64,000 nt of DNA from Aved-18 sp964606665. GTDB lineage: Bacteria > Cyanobacteriota > Vampirovibrionia > Obscuribacterales > Obscuribacteraceae. Below are positions 35,439 through 44,062 of this stretch, piece after piece. The stretch is from assembly GCA_964606665.1 (NCBI GenBank), contig CAZSHS010000001.1, forward strand, positions 186,001-250,000, given 5' to 3'. The stretch's first letter is position 1. The number at the start of each line of letters is the position of its first letter. The notes beneath the pieces are model-generated. The model made no database searches. It was given only the letters and a program-made list of their open reading frames with translations, and was not told where the DNA came from. The translations under genes and the position numbers were made by a program.

Positions 35439-36374
35439 TTAGTTAATTGCAAATGCTGAATTGAATCTAGACTCTTCTTGATCAACGGAGAAGGGCTCTG
35501 AGGTCAAGCAGCATGCGTATGGAATCATTTTTCTGATTTCTTCAGCGATGTATGCCGCGTTTGGAATTTTAGCGTGCATGTGCAAAGTTTGAAAATCTAT
35601 CGCTAATGGTGTTCCATCAACAGCAATGACCTGACCTTTTTGGATTAGGTTGCGGGCTTGTCTGAGAATCTCATTTGGATTTTTGATGATGGCACGACTA
35701 TGTGTGTGTGGCAACAAGTTGCCGTTGTTGTCGTAAGTGCGGTCAACCCAAGCTTCTAGAGCCACTCTAAGTCCTGCGCGCTCTCCAGCTTGCAATAATG
35801 TGGGACTGGCAGGTCCAATCAAAACCAGCCACTGATCGAATTCGGCAATTGCTTTTGCAACTATACTGGCAATGCGTTGGTCGTTTGATAACTGTCTGTA
35901 TAAGTAACCGTGCGGACGCACTTGAGTAATTTCAAAACCAAATGTTTTTGCCATTCCAGTGAGGGCGCCAAGCTGGAACAAAATGCTTGCACGAAGCTCA
36001 TTGCTAGGAATGCGAATCTCGCGACGACCAAAGCCGGCCAAATCTGGATAGCCAATGTGAGCGCCAAGAGACAGTCCATAATATCGGACCATTTCCAGTG
36101 CTTCTTCCATAATTATTGGATCACCGGCATGGGCTCCGCAAGCGATGTTTGCCGATGTGACGAAAGGCAGTACGGCGTCTTCGCCATCAATGCGAAATGG
36201 TCCAAATCCCTCACCCAGATTGGTGTTGATATCGATACCGTGCTGCATGTACAGACGGGCGGAAGAGTCGTTCGCTCCATGTGAGCCAGAACCATTGCTT
36301 GACTGTGTTCTGTGACCGCGACCTTTTTGCTGTCTTGAACGACGCATTGTTTTGCCTCTAGCGGGGAAAAACAT
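35439..36374 (-). CDS. pxpA: 5-oxoprolinase subunit A (LamB/YcsF family)
   Basis: A 311-residue protein. The LamB/YcsF core begins near residue 45: DINTNLGEGFGPFRIDGED, VTSANIACGAHAGDP, GAHIGYPDLAGFGRREI and VRPHGYLYRQ. PxpA, with PxpB and PxpC, opens 5-oxoproline to glutamate at the expense of ATP. Neither partner is next to it here. The first ~43 residues are Arg/Ser/Gly-rich and may not be translated; MQHGIDINTN at residue 43 is an alternative start. The usual KPHG Lys is replaced by Arg. Confidence 0.8.
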   Translation of the reverse strand: MFFPARGKTMRRSRQQKGRGHRTQSSNGSGSHGANDSSARLYMQHGIDINTNLGEGFGPFRIDGEDAVLPFVTSANIACGAHAGDPIIMEEALEMVRYYGLSLGAHIGYPDLAGFGRREIRIPSNELRASILFQLGALTGMAKTFGFEITQVRPHGYLYRQLSNDQRIASIVAKAIAEFDQWLVLIGPASPTLLQAGERAGLRVALEAWVDRTYDNNGNLLPHTHSRAIIKNPNEILRQARNLIQKGQVIAVDGTPLAIDFQTLHMHAKIPNAAYIAEEIRKMIPYACCLTSEPFSVDQEESRFNSAFAIN

Positions 36375-36469
36375 ATTCTAGACTTTTTTACTTATTTATG
36401 TGCATTTTGGGCAATTTAAGCTTAAGATATGAAATATAGCTCACATTCCCTTAGTAAGCGAGACTGTTA

Positions 36470-37852
36470 ATGCTGTCCAAGCGGCTTCTGTCTGCCATCA
36501 TGATTAATTTGATGGTCATTTCCGGGCTTCCGGCAGTGGCGATAGATAAACCTATCTCGCTGAGCGATCCAAAGAGTCTCAGGCAGTCTGCTTTTGAGTC
36601 TTATTTGCAAGGCAATTATGACAAAGCCAAAGTCTATTACGAGCAGGCGATGGACCAGACACAAAAGAGTTATGGACCCAATTCGCCTTTTCTAGCCGAC
36701 CTGTATTTCGAGCTTGGAAGTATTTCGCTTGAGCTGAGTAAGTTCACAGTCGCATCTCATTACTTGCCTTTAGCAGTGGAGAAGAAGCCAAACAGTTTGC
36801 AGGCAAGATTGAAATTGGTCGAGTTGGATATGTTAACTGGCAGGGAAGAAGATGCTCGCGCCCAACTTGATGCTGCTCAAAAAGCACACCCAAAGTCGCC
36901 TGAAGTGCAAGCTGCCGTAGTCAAATGGATGATTAAGGAATCGAAAAAGGCGCGAAAAGAAGAAGGTAATCCTCAGAAAGAACAGATGCTTGCGATGGCT
37001 TCTGTGAGCGGTTCCTACTATTTGCACAAGCTAGTCGAAGCCAAAGTATCAGTGCCGCATAATTCTAACGTCGCTACTTCAAAACCTAGAGCGGCTGCGC
37101 ATCAGACTTCTCAACCGCATAAATCTTCTATGAGCGAAGGTCTTTCTCGCTTTGCCTCACCTGTTTCTGAAAAACCGCCGTTTGCAAAAGTGAAAGAACC
37201 AGTTGCACCACCCCCTGTAAAAGTGGAATCACCGCCACCACAGCCACAAGAGCAAGTGAAAGATAATCCGGTCGAATCTGCTTTGAGTTTGAAATCTAGA
37301 GTTTTTCAGCAACCTAAAAAGGTGGAAGAGAAAAAAGCACCACCTCCTCCTGTCGTGGTTCAAAAGGTTGTTAAACCTGTGCCCAAGCCGCCCAAGAAAG
37401 AAAAGCCGAAGCCAAGAGTGCAACCGCCAGTAGTAGCGGTGGCAAAGCCAGCTAAAGTTACTCCGGCAAAACAAGCAAAAGCTCAGGCAATAGCCCCAGT
37501 TGCAACTGGAATGGACATGTCGATGATGATGCCGACTATGCCAATGCAGATGGTACCGGTGGGTAAGAAAGGCAAGAAATCTGGAGGAATGGTGCCTCCG
37601 CCACCACCAATGATACCGTCATATTCAGGCGCTATGCCCACTATGTATCCGAGTATGATGCAGCCTCGACTAGAAACCAAAGCAAAATTGCAAGATGACC
37701 CTCCCAAGCGCAAAGTCAAGGCGAAGGCTCAGGAAGAGCAAGCTAGCGAAGCTCCAGCAAACTCAGAAGATCCAGAATTTATTTTAGAGTGGGCCTCGGT
37801 CAAGAAAAAGAACAAAGGCAAAGCGCCGCCCAAAGAAAGCAAAGAAGATTAG
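36470..37852 (+). CDS. Secreted TPR protein with proline-rich C-terminus
   Basis: A 460-residue protein with a signal peptide (about residues 1-25, VISGLPAVA). TPR-like repeats cover about residues 37-165 (FESYLQGNYDKAKVYYEQAM, then DLYFELGSISLELSKFTVAS). A long Pro/Lys/Val-rich linker and a Met/Pro-rich segment (MDMSMMMPTMPMQM) follow to the end. It is the third protein in this window combining a signal peptide, TPR repeats and low-complexity sequence. Function unknown. Its stop overlaps the convergent LTXXQ gene by 4 bases. Confidence 0.7.
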   Translation: MLSKRLLSAIMINLMVISGLPAVAIDKPISLSDPKSLRQSAFESYLQGNYDKAKVYYEQAMDQTQKSYGPNSPFLADLYFELGSISLELSKFTVASHYLPLAVEKKPNSLQARLKLVELDMLTGREEDARAQLDAAQKAHPKSPEVQAAVVKWMIKESKKARKEEGNPQKEQMLAMASVSGSYYLHKLVEAKVSVPHNSNVATSKPRAAAHQTSQPHKSSMSEGLSRFASPVSEKPPFAKVKEPVAPPPVKVESPPPQPQEQVKDNPVESALSLKSRVFQQPKKVEEKKAPPPPVVVQKVVKPVPKPPKKEKPKPRVQPPVVAVAKPAKVTPAKQAKAQAIAPVATGMDMSMMMPTMPMQMVPVGKKGKKSGGMVPPPPPMIPSYSGAMPTMYPSMMQPRLETKAKLQDDPPKRKVKAKAQEEQASEAPANSEDPEFILEWASVKKKNKGKAPPKESKED

Positions 37853-38580
37853 GGCTGGTTTTCTGCCGTTCTTCGTTTGGCATTAGGCATATTGGTCTCA
37901 GCCAGTTTCTTGATTTGTTCTTCGCTCAAGACTGAGCGAACACCAAGAAAGTCTTCGATCATAATGTCGTCCATTTGATTTTGTAGTCCGCGCAATTCGG
38001 TCCTTTTGTCTTGAAGAGCTTTGCGATTCAGATTCGGACTGAAAAGCATATTGCGCAGCTCCATTCTTTTGCTGCGAAGATTTTTTTGAATCGATTTGGC
38101 TTGCTCGGAATGTTTGGCTCTTAATGCGAGGATATCGCTCTTCTGCTTTTCACTTAAATTTAGTTGAGTTAGATCAAGGGCTCTTCCACCAAAACCAAAT
38201 CCTTGCCTTCCTCCGCCGCCCCCACCCTGCTTTCTCAAGCCACCGCGACGACCTGGTGCGAACCGTCTTTCTGGATTATCTTGACCAGGCTGAGCAAATT
38301 GTCCCGGTTGAGCAAATTCTCCAGGTTGATTTGGTTGACCGGGTTGAAAATCTTGACCTCTGTGCTCGCGAATACGTTGCATAAACATCTCGCGTTTTTC
38401 TGGTGGCATGTTCATCATCTTCTCACGCCATCTTTGTCCGCCTCTCATGCCGCCTTGCATTTGTGCGCCGTCTTCTTCCATTGGTTGAGCAAAAACAGCT
38501 TGAGCAAAGCTTAGCGAAAGACAAAATGCCATGGCCAGCAAATTATGCAGTCCGTTTTTATGGTTAAAGTTTGATTGCAT
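37849..38580 (-). CDS. Periplasmic LTXXQ (Spy/CpxP-like) protein
   Basis: Read from the ATG at 38580 (MQSNFNHKNGLHNL), with GAGG about 10 bases upstream; the frame is open 18 codons further into the anti-sigma gene. A signal peptide ends near AVFAQ. A Gln/Gly/Pro-rich section follows, then an all-helical C-terminal domain with two LTXXQ-like elements, LNLSEKQKSDILAL and VLSEEQIKKLAE. Spy/CpxP proteins are periplasmic chaperones and stress sensors. The related CnrX controls an ECF sigma factor through an anti-sigma. It is the last gene of the ECF operon and overlaps the anti-sigma gene by 17 bases, so a sensor role is likely. Confidence 0.75.
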   Translation of the reverse strand: MQSNFNHKNGLHNLLAMAFCLSLSFAQAVFAQPMEEDGAQMQGGMRGGQRWREKMMNMPPEKREMFMQRIREHRGQDFQPGQPNQPGEFAQPGQFAQPGQDNPERRFAPGRRGGLRKQGGGGGGRQGFGFGGRALDLTQLNLSEKQKSDILALRAKHSEQAKSIQKNLRSKRMELRNMLFSPNLNRKALQDKRTELRGLQNQMDDIMIEDFLGVRSVLSEEQIKKLAETNMPNAKRRTAENQP

Positions 38581-39238
38581 AAAGTCCGTCCTCGTCGCTT
38601 CCAAATCCCATTTCATCAAACAAACCATTTTCATTGCTCAAATCACTTGTATTCAAAGCAATCACTGGAGCCTCAGCCGCAGCCTGAGTTTGACTTTGAG
38701 ATTGGTGTTGAATTTGAACACTAAGTGAATGCTCTATGTTCATCTTAGATATTTGCACTTTTACTTCTTTATCTTTTTTCAGAGCTGGCTTGTGGTTAAC
38801 AATTTCTTTTTGTGCCACCTTAATTGCTGGTTGGCTAACTATTTTATCCTTATTCATATCAGGACTGAAAGCAGGAGTCACCGCAATAGTCTTTATAGGT
38901 TCATTCTGGTGCGAATTTGAAATGGCATAAAACCCAACCAGACCCATTAAGGCAATGAAAATAGCTGCTATAGCCGTTCTAGAAAATGAGCCTCGAACTA
39001 AATTGTTACCACTAGTTTTTGAAAGATGCTTTTCAAGTTCGCTTGTAAAATCTTTTTGAGGGACACTTGGAGCAAGACTCAATAGCAAGTTTTTGGAATC
39101 GTTCAATTTTTGCAAGACTTCATTGCAATGAGGGCATGCGCTCAAATGACCTTCTACCAGAGCTTTATCTACATCTTCATTGTCGATGTAAGCGCTTAGT
39201 GAATCTTGAATTTTTTCACAATCATTATTGAGTGACAT
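38564..39238 (-). CDS. Anti-sigma factor, zinc-finger type
   Basis: A 224-residue protein. The N-terminal ~75 residues form a ZAS/zf-HC2 anti-sigma domain with the metal motif HLSACPHCNEVL. One membrane helix follows at about residues 88-108 (FIALMGLVGFYAI). A periplasmic tail rich in Lys, Gln and Ser completes the protein. Such proteins hold their ECF sigma factor at the membrane until a periplasmic signal arrives. It overlaps the sigma gene by 14 bases and the Spy-like gene by 17, a textbook three-gene sensory unit. Confidence 0.85.
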   Translation of the reverse strand: MSLNNDCEKIQDSLSAYIDNEDVDKALVEGHLSACPHCNEVLQKLNDSKNLLLSLAPSVPQKDFTSELEKHLSKTSGNNLVRGSFSRTAIAAIFIALMGLVGFYAISNSHQNEPIKTIAVTPAFSPDMNKDKIVSQPAIKVAQKEIVNHKPALKKDKEVKVQISKMNIEHSLSVQIQHQSQSQTQAAAEAPVIALNTSDLSNENGLFDEMGFGSDEDGLYAIKL

Positions 39239-39881
39239 GTCGATCTCCTGGCTTTGAGCCGGTTTTTATAGCCGAACTAGACGAAAAATAAGGGTTAAGA
39301 AGTTCTCTCAATTTCAAGCGACCATAATGCAATCGAGAGCGTACGGTGCCAATGCTTGCCCCCGTTATTTGGGCGATATCTTGATAAACGAATCCTTCAA
39401 TATCGTGTAAGACTAAAACAGTGCGCTGTGCTTCTGGCAAGTCTGCAAGTGCTTTTAAAACCATCTTGCCTTCTTCTTCTACGTCTAATTCCTGCAATGG
39501 ATTTAGACTATCATCGGCAATCTGACCTATTCCATCAAAATGATTAGAGTCATTTTCCTGGTCGTAGAGCGGTTTTGAATTGAACGAAAAAACCTGCATG
39601 ACACTTTTGCGTTTGCGCACGCGCAGGCGGTCCAAGCAAATATTGTTTGCGATGGCAAAAATCCACGAAGCAAAAGAGGACTGCCTCTTAAATTGATTCA
39701 GATTTGCATGTGATTTGAGTAGAGTGTCTTGAACCACTTCTTCTGCCTCTTCTTGATTGCCCATAATGCGATGAGTCGCGTTGAACAATCTATTTTGATA
39801 TCGGCGCGTTAGGGCACCAAAGTACTTGAAGTCCTTGGTCTGCCGATATTTTTCGACAAGCGCTTCGTCGCTGATATCCAC
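39225..39881 (-). CDS. ECF-type RNA polymerase sigma factor
   Basis: About 218 residues from the GTG at 39881, chosen because GGAG lies 7 bases upstream; a GTG at 39920 is also in frame. Sigma region 2 (FGALTRRYQNRLFNATHRIM, EEAEEVVQDTLLKSHANLNQ, FASWIFAIANNICLDRLR) and region 4 (LADLPEAQRTVLVLHDIEGF, DIAQITGASIGTVRSRLHYG) are both intact. Region 3 is missing, as in all ECF factors. The gene starts a three-gene unit with an anti-sigma and an LTXXQ protein. An ECF-type promoter precedes it. Confidence 0.9.
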   Translation of the reverse strand: MDISDEALVEKYRQTKDFKYFGALTRRYQNRLFNATHRIMGNQEEAEEVVQDTLLKSHANLNQFKRQSSFASWIFAIANNICLDRLRVRKRKSVMQVFSFNSKPLYDQENDSNHFDGIGQIADDSLNPLQELDVEEEGKMVLKALADLPEAQRTVLVLHDIEGFVYQDIAQITGASIGTVRSRLHYGRLKLRELLNPYFSSSSAIKTGSKPGDRHVTQ

Positions 39882-39925
39882 TTTTTTCTCCAAGCCGACC
39901 CTTTTGAAATCGGCCTCCACTCTTA

Positions 39926-39953
39926 TTAACGATATAAGTGGCGAAAAGGTTCA
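39926..39953 (-). promoter_or_regulatory. Candidate ECF promoter (autoregulation)
   Basis: On the minus strand TGAACC (39953-39948) is followed after exactly 16 bases by CGTTAA (39931-39926). This resembles the GGAACY-N16-CGTNNA type of ECF promoters. With the preferred sigma start at 39881 the 5' leader would be about 38 bases. ECF operons are commonly autoregulated. Confidence 0.55.
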
Positions 39954-40099
39954 AAAATCCCGTATTAAATATATTTCATAATAAACTTGGGCAGCGAACC
40001 TTTCCACACGAAGTCCAGTTTGACTCACAGGCGCTGTTTTTGCGCTGTGCTATTCCACATACATTTTGGGAAGGGTATTAAGCAGAGCGAGGTCCAATC

Positions 40100-40468
40100 A
40101 TGTTGATATTCTGGTCCACCAAGAATAAAGTCAATCGCCTTCAAGACGGTCGCAAAGAAACGCACAAGTGTTCTTCGTGCGGCAAGACGGCAACTTTTTA
40201 TCAATGCGAAGTAGATAAGGGCGTCAAGCTTTACGGCGTGGTCACGCTCTTTGGCAGCCAACAAAAGGTGATGCAATGTGGCGAGTGTCTTGCTCTTTTC
40301 AAAGACGAAGAAGACGAAAAGGCTATGCGTGCGGAAACTGAGCGGCTGGCTAAAGAAGAAGCTAAAAGAGAGGCTCTGCGTCAGCAAATAAAAGACGAAG
40401 AGTACAAGCAGCGCGAGGCTGAAGTTGATGACGAGCTGGCTCAGCTTAAGAAAAATCTGGGCAAATAA
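40100..40468 (+). CDS. Small zinc-ribbon / coiled-coil protein
   Basis: A 122-residue protein. Two CxxC pairs (HKCSSCGKTATF and MQCGECLALF) make a zinc ribbon. The second half is a charged helix with heptad character (ETERLAKEEAKREALRQQIK). No signal peptide. It lies between the ECF operon and the aspartyl-protease gene, with its own upstream region. A nucleic-acid or protein-binding role is a guess. Confidence 0.6.
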   Translation: MLIFWSTKNKVNRLQDGRKETHKCSSCGKTATFYQCEVDKGVKLYGVVTLFGSQQKVMQCGECLALFKDEEDEKAMRAETERLAKEEAKREALRQQIKDEEYKQREAEVDDELAQLKKNLGK

Positions 40469-40532
40469 GTTTGCGCTTCAACCAAAAATCTCACGAACTA
40501 TGCAATGTGTCTGAAAATGGAACTGAAATTAC

Positions 40533-40567
40533 TTGACTTAATCAACCATTTTATTTGATTAAGTCAA
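40533..40567. repeat. Perfect 13-base inverted repeat
   Basis: TTGACTTAATCAA at 40533-40545 is exactly complementary to TTGATTAAGTCAA at 40555-40567, with a 9-base loop. It lies in the 247-base gap between two convergent genes. It is AT-rich and lacks a T run, so it could be a weak bidirectional terminator or a protein-binding site. Confidence 0.6.
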
Positions 40568-40715
40568 CCATTTCTTCCTGACCAAAAAGGCATGTCTACA
40601 TCTTTGTTGTGTCGGTGTCTGGGTCCGCAACATCTTCATCGGCTTTCAATGCAAGCCACATCGCAAACGGATAAAGAACCGGAATTAGAAAGTTCATCAA
40701 GAACAATGTCCTTTT

Positions 40716-43091
40716 TTAATTGCCTGGAAGAGGCGTGGCAGTGCCAGATCCCGACTTTGGTGTCAGGCTTGCATTGGGCTTCATGGTCTCTTCAATTTCG
40801 GCTAGTTTTTTTGTGGCAAGAGTGGACCAGGGATAAAATCTGATTATTTCTTTGAGCGTTTTTACAGCGCGGGGATAATCGAGAAATTTTTCCTGTAATT
40901 TAAACTGATACCACAATCCTTGCCAGTTGGAGGGTTCGAGAAATAGTGCTTTCTCGATGTATTTTTGCATCCCAGAAAATTGATTATTTCTATATTGATG
41001 CACAGCGTAATTGACGTTGACCTGCGCATCTTGAGGTGCAAGTTGCAGAGCTGTGTTTATGGTTCTGTTTGCTTCGTTTGGTTGTCCATTGTCACTGTAA
41101 AGCAAACTCCAATCGGAAAGAATTCTTCCCTCAACATCTTTGGCACCAACTTCTTTTGCCAGTTCCTGCGCTTTGACAAAATTAGCATAAGCAATCTTTG
41201 CGTGCTCAGGGCGGCTTAACTCTTTGGCCATGAGTCTTCTTGCGTTTGCAAGTCTTCCCCAGAGCATTGCTTCTGAGCGCTGATCTTTATTTGTGGTGGC
41301 AATACCCAATGCTTTTTGATAAGCCGCTTCGGCTAGTCTGTAATCGCGATAAATCAGAAGTTTTTTATCGCCAATATCGACTTGAGCATTTACTTGTTCG
41401 CGGATGCGAACAATGGGATTTGGCTCCAGAAGCATGCGTTGGAATTTGTAATCTACATAAGTAATGTAGTTTTGCCAAAAAGGATTGCCTAAAATTCCAA
41501 GTCCTGTGCTGCGGAAAAAGCCACCTTGTTTTTCCACGCGCTCAGAGTTGGCATTTGATTTGGAATTGGCATCATATATATAGGTGAAAGGAACATTGCT
41601 CAAAAGTTGTGACTGTAAGCTCACTTTTTTTACGATCATGTTTGCCAGTTTAATAGGCTTGCCATCAAGACCTGTGCCTTCGGTCATGTGACTTGGTTTT
41701 TCTTTGTCTTGTCCGGTGGAGGCTAGTAATCGTTTTGCCACAGACGAAGGTAAATTATTAAAAGCAGCTCCAGTATCAGCCAGCATAAGCTGGTCTATCA
41801 CTCCATTGAGCTTGGCTCTTACAACTGGAATATTGTGTTCTGTCAGCGGTATTACAGTAGAATTTGCTGGCGCTTTGAATTTATCAGAATCTATAAAGGT
41901 AAGTGTGCACTTGCCATAGTCTATTCTTGTGACGAACTTTTCAATGACGTTGGTGCCGATGATTCCAGCAAGCGGACGTCCAAGTTGTTGAGATTGTCCT
42001 GCAAGTGAATGAATGCGTGCATCAATATTGTTCAAAATAAGAGAGCCTATTTCGAGTCGCTTGATGGCGCTGTTTTCGACGTTAACTGTTCCAGAGGCGG
42101 AGAGCATCGATGATTTGCCGTCTTTGAATAAATAGTAGTCGGCTGCTGTACGACGATCGATAATGGTATCGCTAGCTCCGGTATCGAACAAGAACCACAA
42201 GTCTTCACTACCGTTATCGATGCGACACTTAACTAGAATTTCTTTTTGAGCGTAGTCGAATTTGACGGTAATGTCTCGGTCGAGACGCAGAGCGCCAGCT
42301 ACTTGAGGGCGATCGAAGAGGGCGTCGTCTATTGCTTCACCGACATTTATATTGCTTACGATAATTTCTGAGGCTGGTTTTTGATTGATGAATTTGCTTT
42401 GTTGAAAAGGTAGAAGAGTTCCTGCCACCGGGCGATACTCAGAATATTCAGTACTTATAGATTCTGAAGTGTCGCTGTCATATGTAATTCCGACTATAAG
42501 AAAATTGCGCTGATCTAGATAAATAGTAGTAGGACGCTCTTTGCCTTCTTTGCCGTAAGAAAGCTTGATTGCAAAAACTGGAATTTGATGGAAAGTGGTG
42601 CGACCATCCAGACTAAAATCGTAACCGGATTGTTTCCAGTGACAAATTATGGTCGGCTGTCGTTCGTTGTCATCGTTAAGTGCGGTGAGCCTTGTGCTTT
42701 GCATGTCTTGAGCTTGGTTGTCGTTCAAGCGCCAGCCGCTATAGCCGTTGTAGGCAAGCACTCGTTTGGCACGGGCATCAACTGCGCCACCATCTAAATC
42801 TACGCGCCATTTGCTCGATTGTCTGTATTTTCTATATTGAAGGGCGTCCTCTTCATTGCGCTTCTCGCCGGATGTGGCGCCTGATCTGGAGGGATAAAAT
42901 TTGCCATAAGTAACAGACGAATTTTCCACTTTTTCTAAAGCCGAAGCACCGCCGTATGCATTCAGTGCTTTGAGCATTATTTCATCCAGTTCGGCCTCAG
43001 CACCAGCTTGGGCGATAGAAATTGAACCGGCATGAGATATTGGTTGCGCAAAGAGTGCAAGAGCAGAAGCTAGTGCAATAAAAATCTTCAC
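40716..43091 (-). CDS. Exported protein with two retropepsin-like domains and TPRs
   Basis: About 791 residues from the GTG at 43091, which makes a clean signal peptide (MKIFIALASALALFAQ); the frame is open 8 codons further into kdsA. Residues about 30-260 are beta-rich and resemble outer-membrane lipoprotein-sorting proteins (PTTIYLDQRNFLIVGITYDS). Two aspartyl-protease-like motifs follow: LFDTGASDTIID at about residue 303 and LADTGAAFNNLP at about 439. A TPR section occupies the last ~230 residues. Pepsin-like folds need two DTG loops, and here both lie in one chain. It overlaps the end of kdsA by 4 bases, so the two are probably co-transcribed. Confidence 0.75.
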   Translation of the reverse strand: MKIFIALASALALFAQPISHAGSISIAQAGAEAELDEIMLKALNAYGGASALEKVENSSVTYGKFYPSRSGATSGEKRNEEDALQYRKYRQSSKWRVDLDGGAVDARAKRVLAYNGYSGWRLNDNQAQDMQSTRLTALNDDNERQPTIICHWKQSGYDFSLDGRTTFHQIPVFAIKLSYGKEGKERPTTIYLDQRNFLIVGITYDSDTSESISTEYSEYRPVAGTLLPFQQSKFINQKPASEIIVSNINVGEAIDDALFDRPQVAGALRLDRDITVKFDYAQKEILVKCRIDNGSEDLWFLFDTGASDTIIDRRTAADYYLFKDGKSSMLSASGTVNVENSAIKRLEIGSLILNNIDARIHSLAGQSQQLGRPLAGIIGTNVIEKFVTRIDYGKCTLTFIDSDKFKAPANSTVIPLTEHNIPVVRAKLNGVIDQLMLADTGAAFNNLPSSVAKRLLASTGQDKEKPSHMTEGTGLDGKPIKLANMIVKKVSLQSQLLSNVPFTYIYDANSKSNANSERVEKQGGFFRSTGLGILGNPFWQNYITYVDYKFQRMLLEPNPIVRIREQVNAQVDIGDKKLLIYRDYRLAEAAYQKALGIATTNKDQRSEAMLWGRLANARRLMAKELSRPEHAKIAYANFVKAQELAKEVGAKDVEGRILSDWSLLYSDNGQPNEANRTINTALQLAPQDAQVNVNYAVHQYRNNQFSGMQKYIEKALFLEPSNWQGLWYQFKLQEKFLDYPRAVKTLKEIIRFYPWSTLATKKLAEIEETMKPNASLTPKSGSGTATPLPGN

Positions 43092-43978
43092 TTGCTTAAA
43101 GCCACAGACTGACACTGCGAATGGTGCGAACCTAGCTCAAGCTCCGGCATCGATTTTACGGCGTCGTGCACTTTCAAGCACTGAACAATTAAGTCTTCTA
43201 CTTGAGACAACGCCACTTGATTGGGACCGTCGCTTTTTGCTTCGTCGGGATTGGGGTGTACTTCCATAAACATGCCGTCGATTCCAACGGCACAGGCTGC
43301 ACGAGCAAGATGGGGAACAAATTCGCGTTGCCCAGCGGTGCTTGAGCCACCTGACCCTGCTCCAGGCAATTGCACACTGTGAGTAGCGTCAAAGATAACA
43401 GGGTAACCGGTGCGTTTCATAATAGGTAGTGAGCGCATGTCTACTACAAGATTGTTGTAACCAAATGTGGTGCCGCGCTCGGTAAGCAAAATATTGTTAT
43501 TGCCAGCATCGGACACTTTTTTTACGGCGTTGACCATGTCTGTTGGTGCCAGGAATTGCCCTTTCTTGATATTGACGCACTTATTGGTGTGGGCTGCTTC
43601 TATCAATAAATCGGTCTGGCGACAGAGGAAGGCTGGAATTTGTAAAATGTCTAATACTTCGCCTGCTTTCTTGCAATGATCGATCTCGTGCACGTCACTA
43701 AGAAGCTCTACACCCAATTCTTTTTTTACGTCAGCGAGCATTGCCAGCCCTTTTTCAAGGCCTGGTCCGCGAAATCCATTTATTGATGTGCGATTAGCTT
43801 TGTCATATGAAGATTTGAAAACGAGCGAAAAGCCAAGCTTTTTAGAAAGCTTCACCAGTTCACGCGCAGTATTTATGGTCGTATCCCAGCTTTCGATAAC
43901 GCAGGGTCCGGCGATGATGAAAAATGGCTTGCCTTTGCCAACCTGAAGTGTTCCAACTTTGACTTCTTTGACGTCCAT
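43088..43978 (-). CDS. kdsA: KDO-8-phosphate synthase, metal-dependent type
   Basis: A 296-residue protein of the DAHP-synthase-like class I aldolases. Conserved stretches are IIAGPCVIES, FKSSYDKANRTSINGFRGPG, LLSDVHEIDHCKKA, NIKKGQFLAP, VIFDATHSVQLPG and EVHPNPDEAKSDGPNQV. It condenses phosphoenolpyruvate with arabinose-5-phosphate to make KDO-8-phosphate for lipopolysaccharide. Cys26 in AGPC, where the E. coli-type enzyme has Asn, puts it in the metal-dependent class. The presence of this gene implies a KDO-containing outer membrane. Its other pathway genes are not in the window. Confidence 0.92.
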   Translation of the reverse strand: MDVKEVKVGTLQVGKGKPFFIIAGPCVIESWDTTINTARELVKLSKKLGFSLVFKSSYDKANRTSINGFRGPGLEKGLAMLADVKKELGVELLSDVHEIDHCKKAGEVLDILQIPAFLCRQTDLLIEAAHTNKCVNIKKGQFLAPTDMVNAVKKVSDAGNNNILLTERGTTFGYNNLVVDMRSLPIMKRTGYPVIFDATHSVQLPGAGSGGSSTAGQREFVPHLARAACAVGIDGMFMEVHPNPDEAKSDGPNQVALSQVEDLIVQCLKVHDAVKSMPELELGSHHSQCQSVALSK

Positions 43979-44062
43979 ATTTTTTCCTCACCCCAGCAAA
44001 ATTGCATATTAGGGTATAAGTTATCACAACCCCTGAAGGCTAAATTATTCCGACCTAATTTT

